From the IMG/VR virus record IMGVR_UViG_3300044796_000222, positions 29,014 through 93,013 of that record: a stretch of DNA of 64,000 nt; one strand, written 5' to 3'. Source of the stretch: a virus. Made by a program: the position numbers and the translations under genes. Below are positions 8,069-17,589 of this stretch, one piece after another. How positions within the stretch are numbered: the stretch's first letter is position 1; each line of letters starts with the position of its first letter. Below the pieces are notes generated by a model. It searched no databases, had not been told where the DNA came from, and worked only from the letters and a program-made list of their open reading frames with translations.

Positions 8069-10612
8069 TTACCTACTGAATCCAGGCTTTAGGAATGTCG
8101 CAGAACTTGCGGCATCTTTCGCTGCGGCCGTGAAGATCGCAAGGGCGTCAGATGCCTTTTTGAGCGCGACGACCTGATCGGCGATCCCTTTCTTCAAGGC
8201 CGCCTCGTCCTCGCCTTTGCCTGACGTGTCAACAAGATGAGGGCGCGCGATGCCGTCAGCGGGCGCAGAATCTCCGAGCAGCGTCTTCTGAATGTCGGAA
8301 AGAGGCTTACCTTTGCCACTGTTGATTTCGCCCATCACGCTATCGCGTAGCCACTCGTCTTTTTTCGCGCGCTGTTCTGGCGTGGACGAATCCAGAACAT
8401 CCAGCATGCCGCTTTCTCGGCTGCTGCGATCGTTTGCAAGGAATCCAAGATTCGCAGTGTCACGACTGTCGGCATCGCGACCGTGTACGCCGCTATCGAC
8501 ATAGGAGCGGAACTCCTTGTTGTGCGTCATGGCGTAATAGAACGCGCCGATGCCGCCAACCGCAAGAGCGCCGCCAGCCAAAGTGAGCGCCCCAGCACCA
8601 GCACCACCGACCGCACCAGCCAACCCAGCACCACCAAGCGCTCCGCCCCCACCGCCGCCAAGGCCGAGCGCTGCGCCCACGGCGCTCCCTGCGCTCCCGC
8701 CAAGACCGAGGGTCGCGATGCCGCGGATTGTTCCGCCGACGATTGCTGGCAACGCCGACATGAAGCCTGAGAACGCAAGCCCAGCCGCGATGAACGCCCT
8801 CGGCGATTCGGCGAAGTCTTTCACGAGGTCCGTCAACGAATTGGCGAGTTTGTCCCAATCAACACTGTTGATGAGTTTTTCGAATGCCGCTTCCAGTTTC
8901 GGGAGATTGTCGGCCAACTTGTCGATGAGCGGGCCGGCGACATCCTCGATCGAGTTCTGGAACTTCGCGATCGCTTGGTGATATTGCTGCTTCTTGCTTT
9001 TCGCGAGTTCGGTATCTTGGGTGTTGATATCAGCGATGCCGCCTTCGGTTGTTGATATTTGGTTGCCGAAGTATTGCTGGATCGCCTGCATGCGTGCGGC
9101 GCGATCCGTCTTGGACGCGCGATCGGCGACGTCTTCAAGAGATAGCGCGACCTTGCCTCCGCGCGATGGCGAGTAGACAGTATGTAGTTCTCTGCGTTTG
9201 CTTGGATCTGTTGCTGCGGCAACTGACTCCATCATCACACTGATTGCGTTGCTGCCTTCTGTTTCGACGCCAAGGTGAGCGAAGTGCTTTGCGTTTGCGG
9301 CGCCGCCAGGACCAGACATCGCGGCCATCATTGCCGTAATGGTCTGTGGGCCGCCACCGGACGTCGTCTTCGCCATCTGCAAAATGGCTTGGTATGCTCG
9401 CGCGCCAGCAAGCGGATCGATGCCGCCACGAAGTTGGCCGGCGAAGATCAGTTCTGATCTGCGAGCCATGTCTGACACTTCAAATGCGCCGCTTTGGCCA
9501 GCGAGCGTGTATGTCGACATCAACTGGTCTAGGTCTGCGCTGGAATACTCTTTCCCGCTTGAGCGGCCGGCTTGACGTGCGGCTGCGCGCATTTTCGCGA
9601 TGTCAGACATCGAGGCGCCGGAGACGCGCGAGAACTTTGCGATCGTGTCAAGATCGTTCGCCGTCTCCATGCCCTGACCCATCGTGCGGCCAGTTTTGAT
9701 GGCCGCGCCAACGTCGCCCATGTCAAGGCCGTACTTGGTCGCTGTCGCGCGGGCGCTCTTGTAGACTTGCCCTTCATCGAATCGCTGCCCGAGCCGACGA
9801 GCTTCAATGGCTGCGCGCGTGATCTCCTCTTGCGCATCAAGTCGCTGGGAGATGACTGAACCGATATCCATCGCGCGATCGAGGCCGGTGCCGGCCATCA
9901 TGCCGCCAGCAGCACCGCCGAGAACCCCGCGAACGACACGCTCGCCAGATCGAATGACTCCGCGAGCAAACGATGACCCGATAGGGCTGACGATCCTGGC
10001 CATGCTCATGCGACGACGGATGCCGGCAGCCTCAGCGCGATCGTTCGCGCGCTGCTGGGCCGTATCAAGATCCTTTTGCTTCTTGTCGGCAGCGCGCTGG
10101 TCGGCTTTATCCTTGCGATCGGCAATGGCGGCAGACTTGTCGGCCGCACGCTGCTCATTCTTGATCTTTTCGTCGGAAAGGCGCTTGTTCATCTCAAGCA
10201 GTTTTTCGTAGTGCGCCTTCGCCTTGTCGAACGTCTTTTGCTCTGCGTGAGCCTTCTTGTCTTCCGCCTTCACGGCATCGTCTGCCGCCTTTTTCTGCGC
10301 GTTGCTGGCCTTCTCGGCAGACTTTTCCGCTGCCCGGTCGGCGCGCTCCTTCGCCTTTGCGGCACGCTCTGCTGCGCGCTCGGCATCTTTCGCGATCTTC
10401 TCTGGGGAAGGCCCGCGTGGTGGGCGTGGAGTGAAGGAAGGCGGCGCACCAGGGGTGCCAGGCGTCGGCTGAGCGCCAGCGCGCAACGTCGCCATCATCT
10501 CGCGGATCTTCGCGGCCGTTCCCTCGATCTGCCCCCGCACCCAATCCATGTCAGTAGCGAATGATCCGCGATCGACGCGAATCTTGAACGCCGCTTCACG
10601 ATCGGGCACCAT
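8069..10612 (-). CDS. Tape measure protein
   Basis: This 847-residue protein is the longest gene of the tail module, as expected for the ruler that sets tail length. After a short N-terminus, residues ~60-210 are a highly charged Ala/Lys/Glu/Asp coiled coil. Then comes a globular part with SGASMSDIAKMRAAARQAG of the TP901/phage_min_tail type. The segment around residues 640-720 is strongly hydrophobic and Gly/Ala-rich, the usual membrane-active stretch of tape measures. The gene follows tube and chaperone genes and precedes the hub genes. If typical ratios apply, the tail would be about 120 nm long, which is only an estimate. Confidence 0.88.
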   Translation of the reverse strand: MVPDREAAFKIRVDRGSFATDMDWVRGQIEGTAAKIREMMATLRAGAQPTPGTPGAPPSFTPRPPRGPSPEKIAKDAERAAERAAKAKERADRAAEKSAEKASNAQKKAADDAVKAEDKKAHAEQKTFDKAKAHYEKLLEMNKRLSDEKIKNEQRAADKSAAIADRKDKADQRAADKKQKDLDTAQQRANDRAEAAGIRRRMSMARIVSPIGSSFARGVIRSGERVVRGVLGGAAGGMMAGTGLDRAMDIGSVISQRLDAQEEITRAAIEARRLGQRFDEGQVYKSARATATKYGLDMGDVGAAIKTGRTMGQGMETANDLDTIAKFSRVSGASMSDIAKMRAAARQAGRSSGKEYSSADLDQLMSTYTLAGQSGAFEVSDMARRSELIFAGQLRGGIDPLAGARAYQAILQMAKTTSGGGPQTITAMMAAMSGPGGAANAKHFAHLGVETEGSNAISVMMESVAAATDPSKRRELHTVYSPSRGGKVALSLEDVADRASKTDRAARMQAIQQYFGNQISTTEGGIADINTQDTELAKSKKQQYHQAIAKFQNSIEDVAGPLIDKLADNLPKLEAAFEKLINSVDWDKLANSLTDLVKDFAESPRAFIAAGLAFSGFMSALPAIVGGTIRGIATLGLGGSAGSAVGAALGLGGGGGGALGGAGLAGAVGGAGAGALTLAGGALAVGGIGAFYYAMTHNKEFRSYVDSGVHGRDADSRDTANLGFLANDRSSRESGMLDVLDSSTPEQRAKKDEWLRDSVMGEINSGKGKPLSDIQKTLLGDSAPADGIARPHLVDTSGKGEDEAALKKGIADQVVALKKASDALAIFTAAAKDAASSATFLKPGFSR

Positions 10613-10626
10613 TGGCTACTTGCTCG

Positions 10627-11286
10627 CTATTCCGAAACGGGCTCGGAGGGCGGCGTCACCGGCGCTTCCGCCGCCAGATCGCTTTTCGAGAACCCTTCGA
10701 CGAGCCATGTGGGCAATGACTTGCCCATCGCTGCATCGACAAGCAGGTTTGCCAAAGTATGTTGAAAGGTCACTCGAAAACTTCTGGCGGTATAGACTAA
10801 AGGGTCGCTGTTGGCCTCCTCTGCCAACTTCTTGAGGAGGTCGTTGAACGAACCTGGGTCTTGAATGCCGTATGTGATCGGCGACATCTCGCGCTCGAAG
10901 TCGTCGTATGCGCGCCAAAGCCAACTCATGTCCTCGGCAGGGAGACTGCGCAACTTCGCGCTGCCGGCGAACGGGGCCGGATCGCCGTTCGGCAACTTCG
11001 CCCTCGGGTCGGCGTCCTTCAGCGCACGAACGAGCAGTTCCACCTGCGTTGCGCTTTCGAGCATCTCGCTGCGCGCCTCTCGCAGCGGAGACTCCTTCTC
11101 GCGACGGTCGACGTGGGCGATTGCGCTCATGCGCGCATCCTCGATCTGCTGCTGGCTGAGAAGCGACAGCATGACCTGATCGCCGCGAATGGTGAACTGG
11201 CCTGTCTTCGGGTCTTTGACGCGCCTCGGCCAAAGCACGATTTTCGTCGCGTCTGTCCCCTCGGAGAGTTGGTCTAGTGTCGCCAT
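10627..11286 (-). CDS. Tail assembly chaperone-like protein
   Basis: This 219-residue protein lies between the tail tube (gap of 4) and the tape measure (gap of 14). That is the slot of the tail assembly chaperone, which coats the tape measure before tube polymerisation. The sequence is mainly helical, with a central WLWRAYDDFEREMSP segment and a Pro/Glu-rich tail. I see no heptameric slippery site and the overlapping frame adds almost nothing, so there is no sign of the frameshifted longer form known in lambda and P2. The role is inferred from position. Confidence 0.7.
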   Translation of the reverse strand: MATLDQLSEGTDATKIVLWPRRVKDPKTGQFTIRGDQVMLSLLSQQQIEDARMSAIAHVDRREKESPLREARSEMLESATQVELLVRALKDADPRAKLPNGDPAPFAGSAKLRSLPAEDMSWLWRAYDDFEREMSPITYGIQDPGSFNDLLKKLAEEANSDPLVYTARSFRVTFQHTLANLLVDAAMGKSLPTWLVEGFSKSDLAAEAPVTPPSEPVSE

Positions 11287-11290
11287 CGGA

Positions 11291-11686
11291 TCAACTGAAC
11301 GTGGTCGGTGTCGCGTCGATCGCGCCAGAGACGGTGATCGGCTCGTCTGCGGTCTTCGCTTCGCCGAACGAACGGGAGAGCGTCTTGGCGATGCCTGTGA
11401 CGGTGAAAGTCCAAGCGCCGCAGATTGCGACGATTTGAATCGGAGTCGTGTTGGTCACAGCGTCGACAAGATCCTGGCCGAACGAAGCGAAACCGATCTT
11501 CGGCACCGACCGCGTGACGGTGATGTCGCCCATCAGCGCGCCCTTACTGAAGCCAGCCCACCCGGCATCGATCGTGAGCACGTCGCGCGCGTTGTTGTGG
11601 ATAGCGACAGAGCCTTCCGTGACTTCTCGGCTGGGACTGCCGTTGATCCAGATGTCTCCGCGATCGAATTCGAGAATGATGGCCAT
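11291..11686 (-). CDS. Tail tube protein
   Basis: This is a 131-residue beta-rich protein directly downstream of the sheath gene, the place and approximate size of the tube subunit. The start has a good Shine-Dalgarno (GGAG, 6 bases). The sequence alternates strands and turns (GDIWINGSPSREVTEGSVA, GALMGDITVTRSVPKIGFA), consistent with the tube beta-sandwich. In Mu the tube gene (M) similarly follows the sheath. The assignment relies on position and predicted fold rather than a sharp motif. Confidence 0.75.
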   Translation of the reverse strand: MAIILEFDRGDIWINGSPSREVTEGSVAIHNNARDVLTIDAGWAGFSKGALMGDITVTRSVPKIGFASFGQDLVDAVTNTTPIQIVAICGAWTFTVTGIAKTLSRSFGEAKTADEPITVSGAIDATPTTFS

Positions 11687-11772
11687 GCTGCGCTCCGTCT
11701 GCGTGAAAATGGAAAGCGGCGCGACCGTCGGCTATTACGCCAACTGCCGCGCCGATTCCGTGTGCTGAGTTG

Positions 11773-13356
11773 TTAGAGCAGGGTGAGTTGCTGGATCGCC
11801 GCGCTGAACTGCACCACCCACTGAACCGGCGTGATCGGCATCGTGGCATCCACGCGGCCTGGAACGGTCGGATCGAGGTTGAATACCCAGTTCGCGTAGT
11901 CCGCGTCCACGTTCGTGATCCACGGCCGCGCCTGCTTCGCGAGACCATTCGCTATGACGTGATAGTGGACCTGGATGAACTGCGGGTAGACGGTGCCGGG
12001 CGGCAATTTGTCTGCGCCGGGAGCCGGGTTGTCAACCAGCGTCGATTTGCCGAACGACTGCGGGAAGTCGGACTGGATCAACTTCGCGAAAGCGAACGGC
12101 ACCGACACTTGGATCGTGTCAAGCGTGCGCGCATCTGGGTTGCTGCTCGCGTCTTGATAGTGCGACGTGATCGAGCGGACAATGAGGTTGTCGCCAGCGC
12201 TCGTCGTCATGATCGGCGTGAGGCCGGTATTCAAGCAGGTGATGATCTGCGTGGTTGTCAAGTAGAGCGACGATGCCGACGGAGCCGCCGAAATCGCAGA
12301 CAGATCGGTCGCGGCCGGGTTGAACAGCGTCTCCACCGTCGTCGGGTCGGCGCCTTCGAGAACGGAGCGTTGCGCGGCCCAGCCAGCGCCGAGCGTGAAT
12401 GCGGTCGTCGGTAGGTTGCTGAAGACCACCTGAACGACCGGATCGTTGATCGCTGACATGAGCGCGACAGCAGACGAAAGGTTCGTCGCCGTATTCGATG
12501 CGGCCGATCCGTTGAAGCAAACGATGCCTTGGCCTGGCAATCCGACGGTCGCAGTGTATTGCGTGTCGAGATACGTTTTGAGCAAGCCAAGGTTCGTTGA
12601 ATCCTGCGAGCACGCGAACACGATGTCGTATTCAGATGCGGCGGCCACACCAAGGATGGCGCTCAGGCTTTCAACGCCAGAGCCGCCCGTAAGGGCTGCC
12701 GTGCCGGAAAGTGCGATCGTGAGGCCGAGCGTTGTCGCGGCGACCACGGAGACTGGCACTTGGTTGCCAAGCGAGCCGTTGTGGTTGAACGTGATGGTGA
12801 CGATCGGTTGCGTGCTCGACAAGCCGGCGGCTGCGGTGACGCAGAGGTTGTTGACCGACGAGTTGATCGCGTTGGCGATCGCGGTCGCAATCGACGGGTT
12901 GCCTGCGACTGCGGTGCCGGCCTGTTGGCCTGACGCGATGCCGACAGTAACAGGAACGCCACCGATCGTGACGGTGACATTGCCGCTTGCGGTTGCAGGC
13001 GTTGATGCGACCGTTCCGACGTTGATGATGCAGGTGGCCTTGGCGCCGCTCAGAATCGGCTCAGCCGGGAAGCCGAGATAGAGATCGACGGCCGGCGCCA
13101 TCGTATAGGCCGCTTGGGCCATCAGGTACGCCATCGAGTCGAGGCCGGCGAACGTCTGCGCGTCGGACAGGCCATTGACGCAGTGATAGATCGTTGTATC
13201 GGCGATGCCGCTGCCCGTGCTCATCTTGAAGCCGAGCAGGAGACATTTGAGCGGTCCGCCGCCAGCGCCATTCTGGCTCGCGCCGAATGCGATGGAGAGG
13301 AAGACTGCCGGGATACGATTGTTGGCGGCGACGCCGGTTGCTCCGCTGCTTGCCAT
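11773..13356 (-). CDS. Tail sheath protein (Mu gpL-like)
   Basis: This 527-residue protein is the contractile sheath subunit, whose presence shows a myovirus-type tail. The N-terminus begins with a RIPAVFLSIAFGASQNGAG segment, like the RVPGVY start of Mu gpL. A variable insertion (~residues 110-240) is Gly/Thr/Val-rich. The conserved C-terminal half includes SEYDIVFACSQDSTNLGLLK, DARTLDTIQVSVPFAFAKLI and a terminal region with MPITPVQWVVQFSAAIQQL. An 86-base gap separates it from the tube gene. Confidence 0.88.
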   Translation of the reverse strand: MASSGATGVAANNRIPAVFLSIAFGASQNGAGGGPLKCLLLGFKMSTGSGIADTTIYHCVNGLSDAQTFAGLDSMAYLMAQAAYTMAPAVDLYLGFPAEPILSGAKATCIINVGTVASTPATASGNVTVTIGGVPVTVGIASGQQAGTAVAGNPSIATAIANAINSSVNNLCVTAAAGLSSTQPIVTITFNHNGSLGNQVPVSVVAATTLGLTIALSGTAALTGGSGVESLSAILGVAAASEYDIVFACSQDSTNLGLLKTYLDTQYTATVGLPGQGIVCFNGSAASNTATNLSSAVALMSAINDPVVQVVFSNLPTTAFTLGAGWAAQRSVLEGADPTTVETLFNPAATDLSAISAAPSASSLYLTTTQIITCLNTGLTPIMTTSAGDNLIVRSITSHYQDASSNPDARTLDTIQVSVPFAFAKLIQSDFPQSFGKSTLVDNPAPGADKLPPGTVYPQFIQVHYHVIANGLAKQARPWITNVDADYANWVFNLDPTVPGRVDATMPITPVQWVVQFSAAIQQLTLL

Positions 13357-13358
13357 GA

Positions 13359-13907
13359 TCAGCCTTCCGAGGTGGAATCAGCCACCGGAATCGAGGGGTC
13401 GGCTTCGGGAGCCGGTGGGACGACAGGGATCGGAGCGGGAGCCGGAGCCCCAGACATTGCAGCGATCGCTGCTTCGGCCTTCGTGCGGTCGGCGTCAGCA
13501 GCGGCAAGACGAGCCTTGTCGGAGGCGTCCAGCGCGGCGGCGGAAGCGGCGTGCGCAGCGGCGGCCTTGGCGCGCTTCAACATGTTCGCTGTCGTGGCTG
13601 CAACAAGCGCAGGATCGCGATGCGTCTTTGCATTGGCGCCGGTACCGACGACCGTTTCGACATAATCGAGTGCGCCGCCAAGAATGTTCTCGCGGATGTG
13701 AGCGTCGCGCGTTTCGGCAACGAGGTCGGCTTCCGGCGAAACCGTAAACGAATAGACCGGCTGCTTGTCTTTCTTTCCGAAGACCTGCGTCTCGCCAGTT
13801 TTGGTCTTGGTGTGGCCGACAATGCGATGAGTGACGTTCAGATTGACGGCATCGACGACGTGATAGCCAGCGACGGCCTTCACTCGGAAGAAAACGGGGT
13901 TTGCCAT
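13359..13907 (-). CDS. Unknown protein of the neck/tail-completion region
   Basis: This 182-residue protein lies between the sheath and a 286-residue unknown. The N-terminal ~75 residues form a beta-rich domain (YHVVDAVNLNVTHRIVGHTK, KKDKQPVYSFTVSPEADLV). The centre is an Ala/Lys coiled coil and the C-terminal ~45 residues are Pro/Ala-rich and probably disordered. I do not recognise a family. Mu has two short genes here (gp37, gp38). A neck or tail-terminator role is possible but unsupported by motif. Confidence 0.7.
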   Translation of the reverse strand: MANPVFFRVKAVAGYHVVDAVNLNVTHRIVGHTKTKTGETQVFGKKDKQPVYSFTVSPEADLVAETRDAHIRENILGGALDYVETVVGTGANAKTHRDPALVAATTANMLKRAKAAAAHAASAAALDASDKARLAAADADRTKAEAAIAAMSGAPAPAPIPVVPPAPEADPSIPVADSTSEG

Positions 13908-13911
13908 TCTG

Positions 13912-14772
13912 TTATGCCTTCGCGTCGATGGGGACCTGGAAGGACGGCGTTTGCGTTCCGTCGCCAGGCAGGAGGATGGTTGCGTACAGGTCTTCCAACG
14001 CTTGATTCGGGCCGATGGCCGCGATCGTTGGGATTCGGCCGGGCGTCCACGTGATCGTCGAGAACTTGATCTCGTGGCACCACGCCTGAATTTTCGTCTG
14101 CACTTCGCGAGACGATTCTGGATAGATGATGTCTGACATCACCGACGCATCGAACATGTAGGAGGTGCATGCATCGACAGTGTTTCCGAGGTCGATCGGT
14201 CGCGTGCGCTGCCCTTGGTTGTTCGACATCCACAGACGCAGCGCCCATTGATACTTCAACTTGTTGCTGCGAATGCCGCCGCCCGGCGCCCATTGATAGC
14301 CAAGGAAGTGGAGCGTTGCGACAATCGTCCCCTGCGTCAGCATCTCTTTGAGTGAGGCTTCCGTGTTCGGAAGCGACGTACCCCAAGCGGCGGTGCTGAT
14401 GAGATTGCCTGGGCCAGCCGCGAACATGGTTGCGACTGTGCCCGTTGCGGCCATGCCGGTCGGCGGCGACTGCCACGTCACAATCATTCCTGGCGTGACG
14501 GGAGCGAAGTTGTTGACGCCGAACGTGGCGCCAAGCAAGTCGAGGCGAGCGAGGGACGGCGCGGAACTGGACCCGGTACTATAAACCCAGTTCGGCTTGC
14601 GAACTCGAATCACGCGACCGTCAGGCAATGTCCCGAGAAGACCCTTGGGAACTGCGAGGGGCGCCGATTGCGTGCTGACGATAGTGACGGTGCCCTGCGT
14701 GGGCGTGTTCATCGCGTCCGAGAGGTTGTCGAGGATTTGCCCCGCGCACTCGGAGATGAAACTGGTCGACAT
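13912..14772 (-). CDS. Unknown structural protein, possible tail terminator/connector
   Basis: This 286-residue protein sits between the gpG-like and sheath-side genes. It starts with a short helix (SECAGQILDNLSDAMNT) and continues as a beta-rich protein with many Gly/Pro turns. A WALRLWMSNNQGQR segment and a helix around SREVQTKIQAWCHEIKF stand out. Mu places its tail terminator gp37 in this interval. The size is larger than gp37, so the equivalence is only a suggestion from gene order. Confidence 0.7.
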   Translation of the reverse strand: MSTSFISECAGQILDNLSDAMNTPTQGTVTIVSTQSAPLAVPKGLLGTLPDGRVIRVRKPNWVYSTGSSSAPSLARLDLLGATFGVNNFAPVTPGMIVTWQSPPTGMAATGTVATMFAAGPGNLISTAAWGTSLPNTEASLKEMLTQGTIVATLHFLGYQWAPGGGIRSNKLKYQWALRLWMSNNQGQRTRPIDLGNTVDACTSYMFDASVMSDIIYPESSREVQTKIQAWCHEIKFSTITWTPGRIPTIAAIGPNQALEDLYATILLPGDGTQTPSFQVPIDAKA

Positions 14773-14774
14773 CG

Positions 14775-15233
14775 CTAAACGCCTTCGATGTAATCGATGA
14801 TGTCTTTCTCGATATCGTCGAGAATGTCGTCGCCAACATCGATGAACGTGCGCGCTGGAAGCGTTCGGTTGTTGTATGAATAGCCGCGATCCAGCGCGTT
14901 CGCTGACGGGTGGCCGTCAGGCGCACCGACTTGGGCGCTCTCGTTGTCGTGTTCACGAAGCGATGTCGCCGCACGCCGTAGGGCGCCATCGCGTTCTAGG
15001 ATCGGATTGGTCGCGCCGTATCCTAGCCGGGCGCGATCTCTCATCGTTGAGTCGGCCAGCGCTTGCCAGCCGCCGCCGCGCGCGTCAGATTCCGAAGCGA
15101 AGTTGCCGTCGATTGCGCTGGCAATCTTCTCTTCCGCGCGCTCCATGACAGGCGTCAAGTCTTCGGCGCGATCGGCCATCGCTTTGAATTCAGAGACAGG
15201 GCCAGTGACGTCCAATTCGAACTCGAACGACAC
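14775..15233 (-). CDS. Virion morphogenesis protein (Mu gpG-like)
   Basis: This 152-residue product starts at a GTG two bases after the upstream stop. It fits the phage virion morphogenesis (gpG/gpS) family: an N-terminal helix, then GGGWQALADSTMRDRARLG, which matches the family W-x-x-L-x-x-x-T-x-x-x-R pattern. NPILERDGALRRAATSL matches the IL..GxLxxS pattern, and LPARTFIDVGDDILDDIEKD matches the closing IPARPFLGLS-like motif. In Mu and P2 this protein acts in tail completion and head-tail joining. Confidence 0.82.
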   Translation of the reverse strand: MSFEFELDVTGPVSEFKAMADRAEDLTPVMERAEEKIASAIDGNFASESDARGGGWQALADSTMRDRARLGYGATNPILERDGALRRAATSLREHDNESAQVGAPDGHPSANALDRGYSYNNRTLPARTFIDVGDDILDDIEKDIIDYIEGV

Positions 15234-15235
15234 GC

Positions 15236-15760
15236 CTAGAAACTCCCGCGATTGAAGCCGCCATCACCAGCGCTCGTCGACGAGAAGTACATGCCCGAAT
15301 CGTCTTGAATGCGATCTGGCGCGCTGTTGGTAAACTGGCCGCCAACGTTTGCTGGCGTGATCTGAACCTGGTTTTGGAGGCGGCGCTTGTCGAGGCGGAT
15401 CTCTTCACACCGCTTCAACGCGCGCGTGTACGCGACTTCGTAGAGCCCAGGCGCGTCCTTCGCGGACGGTTGGTACTCCACGCGCCGAATGGCAGCGCGA
15501 TACATCGTGAAGACGCTGGCGATCTCCACGATTGCGCCATCGTAACCACCGCTCGGAAGCGGCAGGAACGGCGTGACATACACAACGCCGAGGAGTTCGT
15601 CGAGTTCCGCACACCCGTCTGCGATGCCAGCGGCCACCGCGGTCGGGTCTGCGGAACTGCTATACGAACCGCCTGGCTGAATGACGGAGAAAACCTGCGC
15701 CACGCGCTCCACGCCGAAGCGAGCTTCGAGGTCGGATTGCGCAATGTAGGCGGTCGCCAT
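15236..15760 (-). CDS. DUF1320-like head-tail connector (Mu gp36-like)
   Basis: This 174-residue protein begins with AYIAQSDLEARFGVERVAQV, which matches the DUF1320/gp36 start (Y-x-x-x-x-DL-x-x-RFG-x-x-x-x). A helix containing IADGCAELDELLGVVYVTPF follows, matching the segment with ID-x-Y-L-x-x-x-Y-x-x-P. The helical end carries an Arg/Lys-rich stretch (ALKRCEEIRLDKRRLQNQ). The C-terminal ~35 residues are a Gly/Ser-rich tail. It is a likely connector or adaptor at the head-tail junction, with the same neighbours as in Mu-like phages. Confidence 0.8.
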   Translation of the reverse strand: MATAYIAQSDLEARFGVERVAQVFSVIQPGGSYSSSADPTAVAAGIADGCAELDELLGVVYVTPFLPLPSGGYDGAIVEIASVFTMYRAAIRRVEYQPSAKDAPGLYEVAYTRALKRCEEIRLDKRRLQNQVQITPANVGGQFTNSAPDRIQDDSGMYFSSTSAGDGGFNRGSF

Positions 15761-15767
15761 CGCTTAC

Positions 15768-16415
15768 TCAGGCGTAATGCGAGCCGTACTGAAGTTCTTT
15801 CAGAACTCGCGCCGGCAACTTGTCGCCGACCTTGAATTCCAACCGCTTCGGCCGCCTGTTGCTGTCGAGGACAACGTTGCCTTCCTCGTCGCGCTCGGTC
15901 GTTGAGATGAGAGTCAACGCAACGCCCTTCGCGCCCGGAGGCGTGACGCCGTGCTTGACGCCCTTCCCGTCGATTGCAGCAATCGCTCGCGGCCCGCGTC
16001 GGTAGTGAACGCTGGCGGTAAGGCCGACGAGGTCGGCTTCATCGACGACCTCCTCGATCTTGTACTCGTGGCGCACACGCTGGCCGGAGGCATCCGCCTT
16101 CATCCCCATGATGCGGGTGAGCGCGTACGCCTTGGTGTCGACGCCTTCGGCCGCAGGCGCCGTCGGTGCGACAGGGATGCCATCGGCGCCGATGACGGGC
16201 GCCAGATTCGTTTCCGGCTCCGTCTGCTTGGCAGCGTAGATGACGTTCTTGGCCGCATCGGGCGCGATGTGCTGGAATCCGGCGTCCGTCGCGTCCCTGT
16301 CGAGCGCGCTTCGCCCATCCGAGACGATGGGCGCCGTGCGCGCGGCGAGATCACTGCGATCTCGCTGCGTGTTCGGATTCGCCATCGGGGGCGGTTGTTT
16401 TTGAGGGTTCGCCAT
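15768..16415 (-). CDS. Unknown protein after major capsid gene (gp35 position)
   Basis: The ATG at 16415 has GAGAGG a few bases upstream. The longer in-frame extension only reads through the capsid gene, so I took this start (215 residues). The first ~60 residues are Pro/Asn/Asp-rich and likely disordered. The rest is a compact alpha/beta domain (VGLTASVHYRRGPRAIAAID, RPKRLEFKVGDKLPARVLKE). The position matches Mu gp35, a short gene between capsid and gp36. No family was recognised. Confidence 0.75.
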   Translation of the reverse strand: MANPQKQPPPMANPNTQRDRSDLAARTAPIVSDGRSALDRDATDAGFQHIAPDAAKNVIYAAKQTEPETNLAPVIGADGIPVAPTAPAAEGVDTKAYALTRIMGMKADASGQRVRHEYKIEEVVDEADLVGLTASVHYRRGPRAIAAIDGKGVKHGVTPPGAKGVALTLISTTERDEEGNVVLDSNRRPKRLEFKVGDKLPARVLKELQYGSHYA

Positions 16416-16423
16416 CTTGCCTC

Positions 16424-17557
16424 TCAGGTGATCGTGGTCGACACGCACTGGTCGATGAGCGCGCCGGCATCGTTCGCCGTAACCTGCTCGATGTCCGAGT
16501 GCGCGACCTTGAGGTGCGTCGCGCCGCTCATCCCGACGCGCGGATCGAAGACGCTGCTGAACGTGAGCGGGTAGTGGCGGAACGTCTTGCCGTACGCCAA
16601 CTCGTTCACCGAAGCGCCGGGGCGCTGCTTCCAGAGGCCGAAGCCCTTGCCCCAGACGTAGTCGTAACTCGCCGTCGAAGCGTTCGGCGTCGTGTCGTAC
16701 TTCGCTTCGCCGACGTGGATGGCGCCGATTTCGAGCAACGCAGCGAGTTGCGCCGGGCGAACGATGCGCTGGTCGGTGAACATCGTCGGCGAAACCGCCG
16801 CGACCGAGCTGACCACGTTGCGGTTCTTGCTGAGCGCGTCGAAGACGGGCCGCGAGCAACCCGCCATGTCCGGCTGCATCGCCATGAAGCGCTTCGCGCG
16901 GAGGATGTCGTTGATCGGGTCCGACGAGCCGCCGCCAGCCGCGTCCCACTGGTTGAGGCCAGTGAGCGTGATGGTGTTGCCTGACGCGTAGTTGCCCGTG
17001 CCCATGAGCACGGCGGCCACGCGGTACTCGCGTGACAACTCGATGTTCATGCGGAGCACGTTCGAAGCGCGCTGAAGGACGTTCAGGACGGCGTCTTCGT
17101 TGATGAGGACGTCCTGCGGGATCGGCATGCGCAGCGCATACGGCTTGACCGTGTATTGCGTGTCGCTGAAGTCCTGCGGGACTTCCGCCGGCATCGCGAG
17201 AGGCGAGACGCCTGCATCGACGACGCGGTTGATGTCACGACGCGACCAGACCACGAAGAGGTCTTGCGCATGCTGGACCTTGACCCACGGCAGTACCTTG
17301 TCGGCGATGAGATACTTCGAGAGGTCGGCCTCGAAGTAGTCGACGCTGAACGTATCCATGAGATACGGGACGTGGACGTCAGACGGCGACAGCGCCATCT
17401 TGTGAACGGCCGCCGGGTCTGCGCCGCGAAGGCGCATGAACTCGGAGACCTTGAGATCGCCGCCGTGGACGGACGAAAGCGCGTCGATCGGGTCCGAGAT
17501 GATCTCGACGCCGGAGGCGCGAGCGTTCTTGTCGAGCACCATGCTGGGGGCTGCCAT
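16424..17557 (-). CDS. Major capsid protein
   Basis: The ATG at 17557 is preceded by AAAGGAA; an upstream in-frame start 12 codons earlier has no ribosome site. The 377-residue product lies after protease and decoration genes and before connector genes, the usual capsid position. Features typical of an HK97-fold capsid include an acidic strand (YFEADLSKYLIADKVLP), a PIPQDVLINEDAVLNVLQRA long helix, a central Gly loop and a late PLTFSSVFDPRVG strand. No delta-domain scaffold is fused, consistent with the separate protease/scaffold gene. Confidence 0.85.
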   Translation of the reverse strand: MAAPSMVLDKNARASGVEIISDPIDALSSVHGGDLKVSEFMRLRGADPAAVHKMALSPSDVHVPYLMDTFSVDYFEADLSKYLIADKVLPWVKVQHAQDLFVVWSRRDINRVVDAGVSPLAMPAEVPQDFSDTQYTVKPYALRMPIPQDVLINEDAVLNVLQRASNVLRMNIELSREYRVAAVLMGTGNYASGNTITLTGLNQWDAAGGGSSDPINDILRAKRFMAMQPDMAGCSRPVFDALSKNRNVVSSVAAVSPTMFTDQRIVRPAQLAALLEIGAIHVGEAKYDTTPNASTASYDYVWGKGFGLWKQRPGASVNELAYGKTFRHYPLTFSSVFDPRVGMSGATHLKVAHSDIEQVTANDAGALIDQCVSTTIT

Positions 17558-17589
17558 GTTCGTGTTCCTTTGATTGGGTTGCGCCGCGA

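Noticed and set aside
10616-11233. Overlapping frame in the tail chaperone gene, possible programmed frameshift
   Set aside because: A -1 shift would add only a few codons at the end and no slippery heptamer is visible; the frame's content is Arg-rich shadow.
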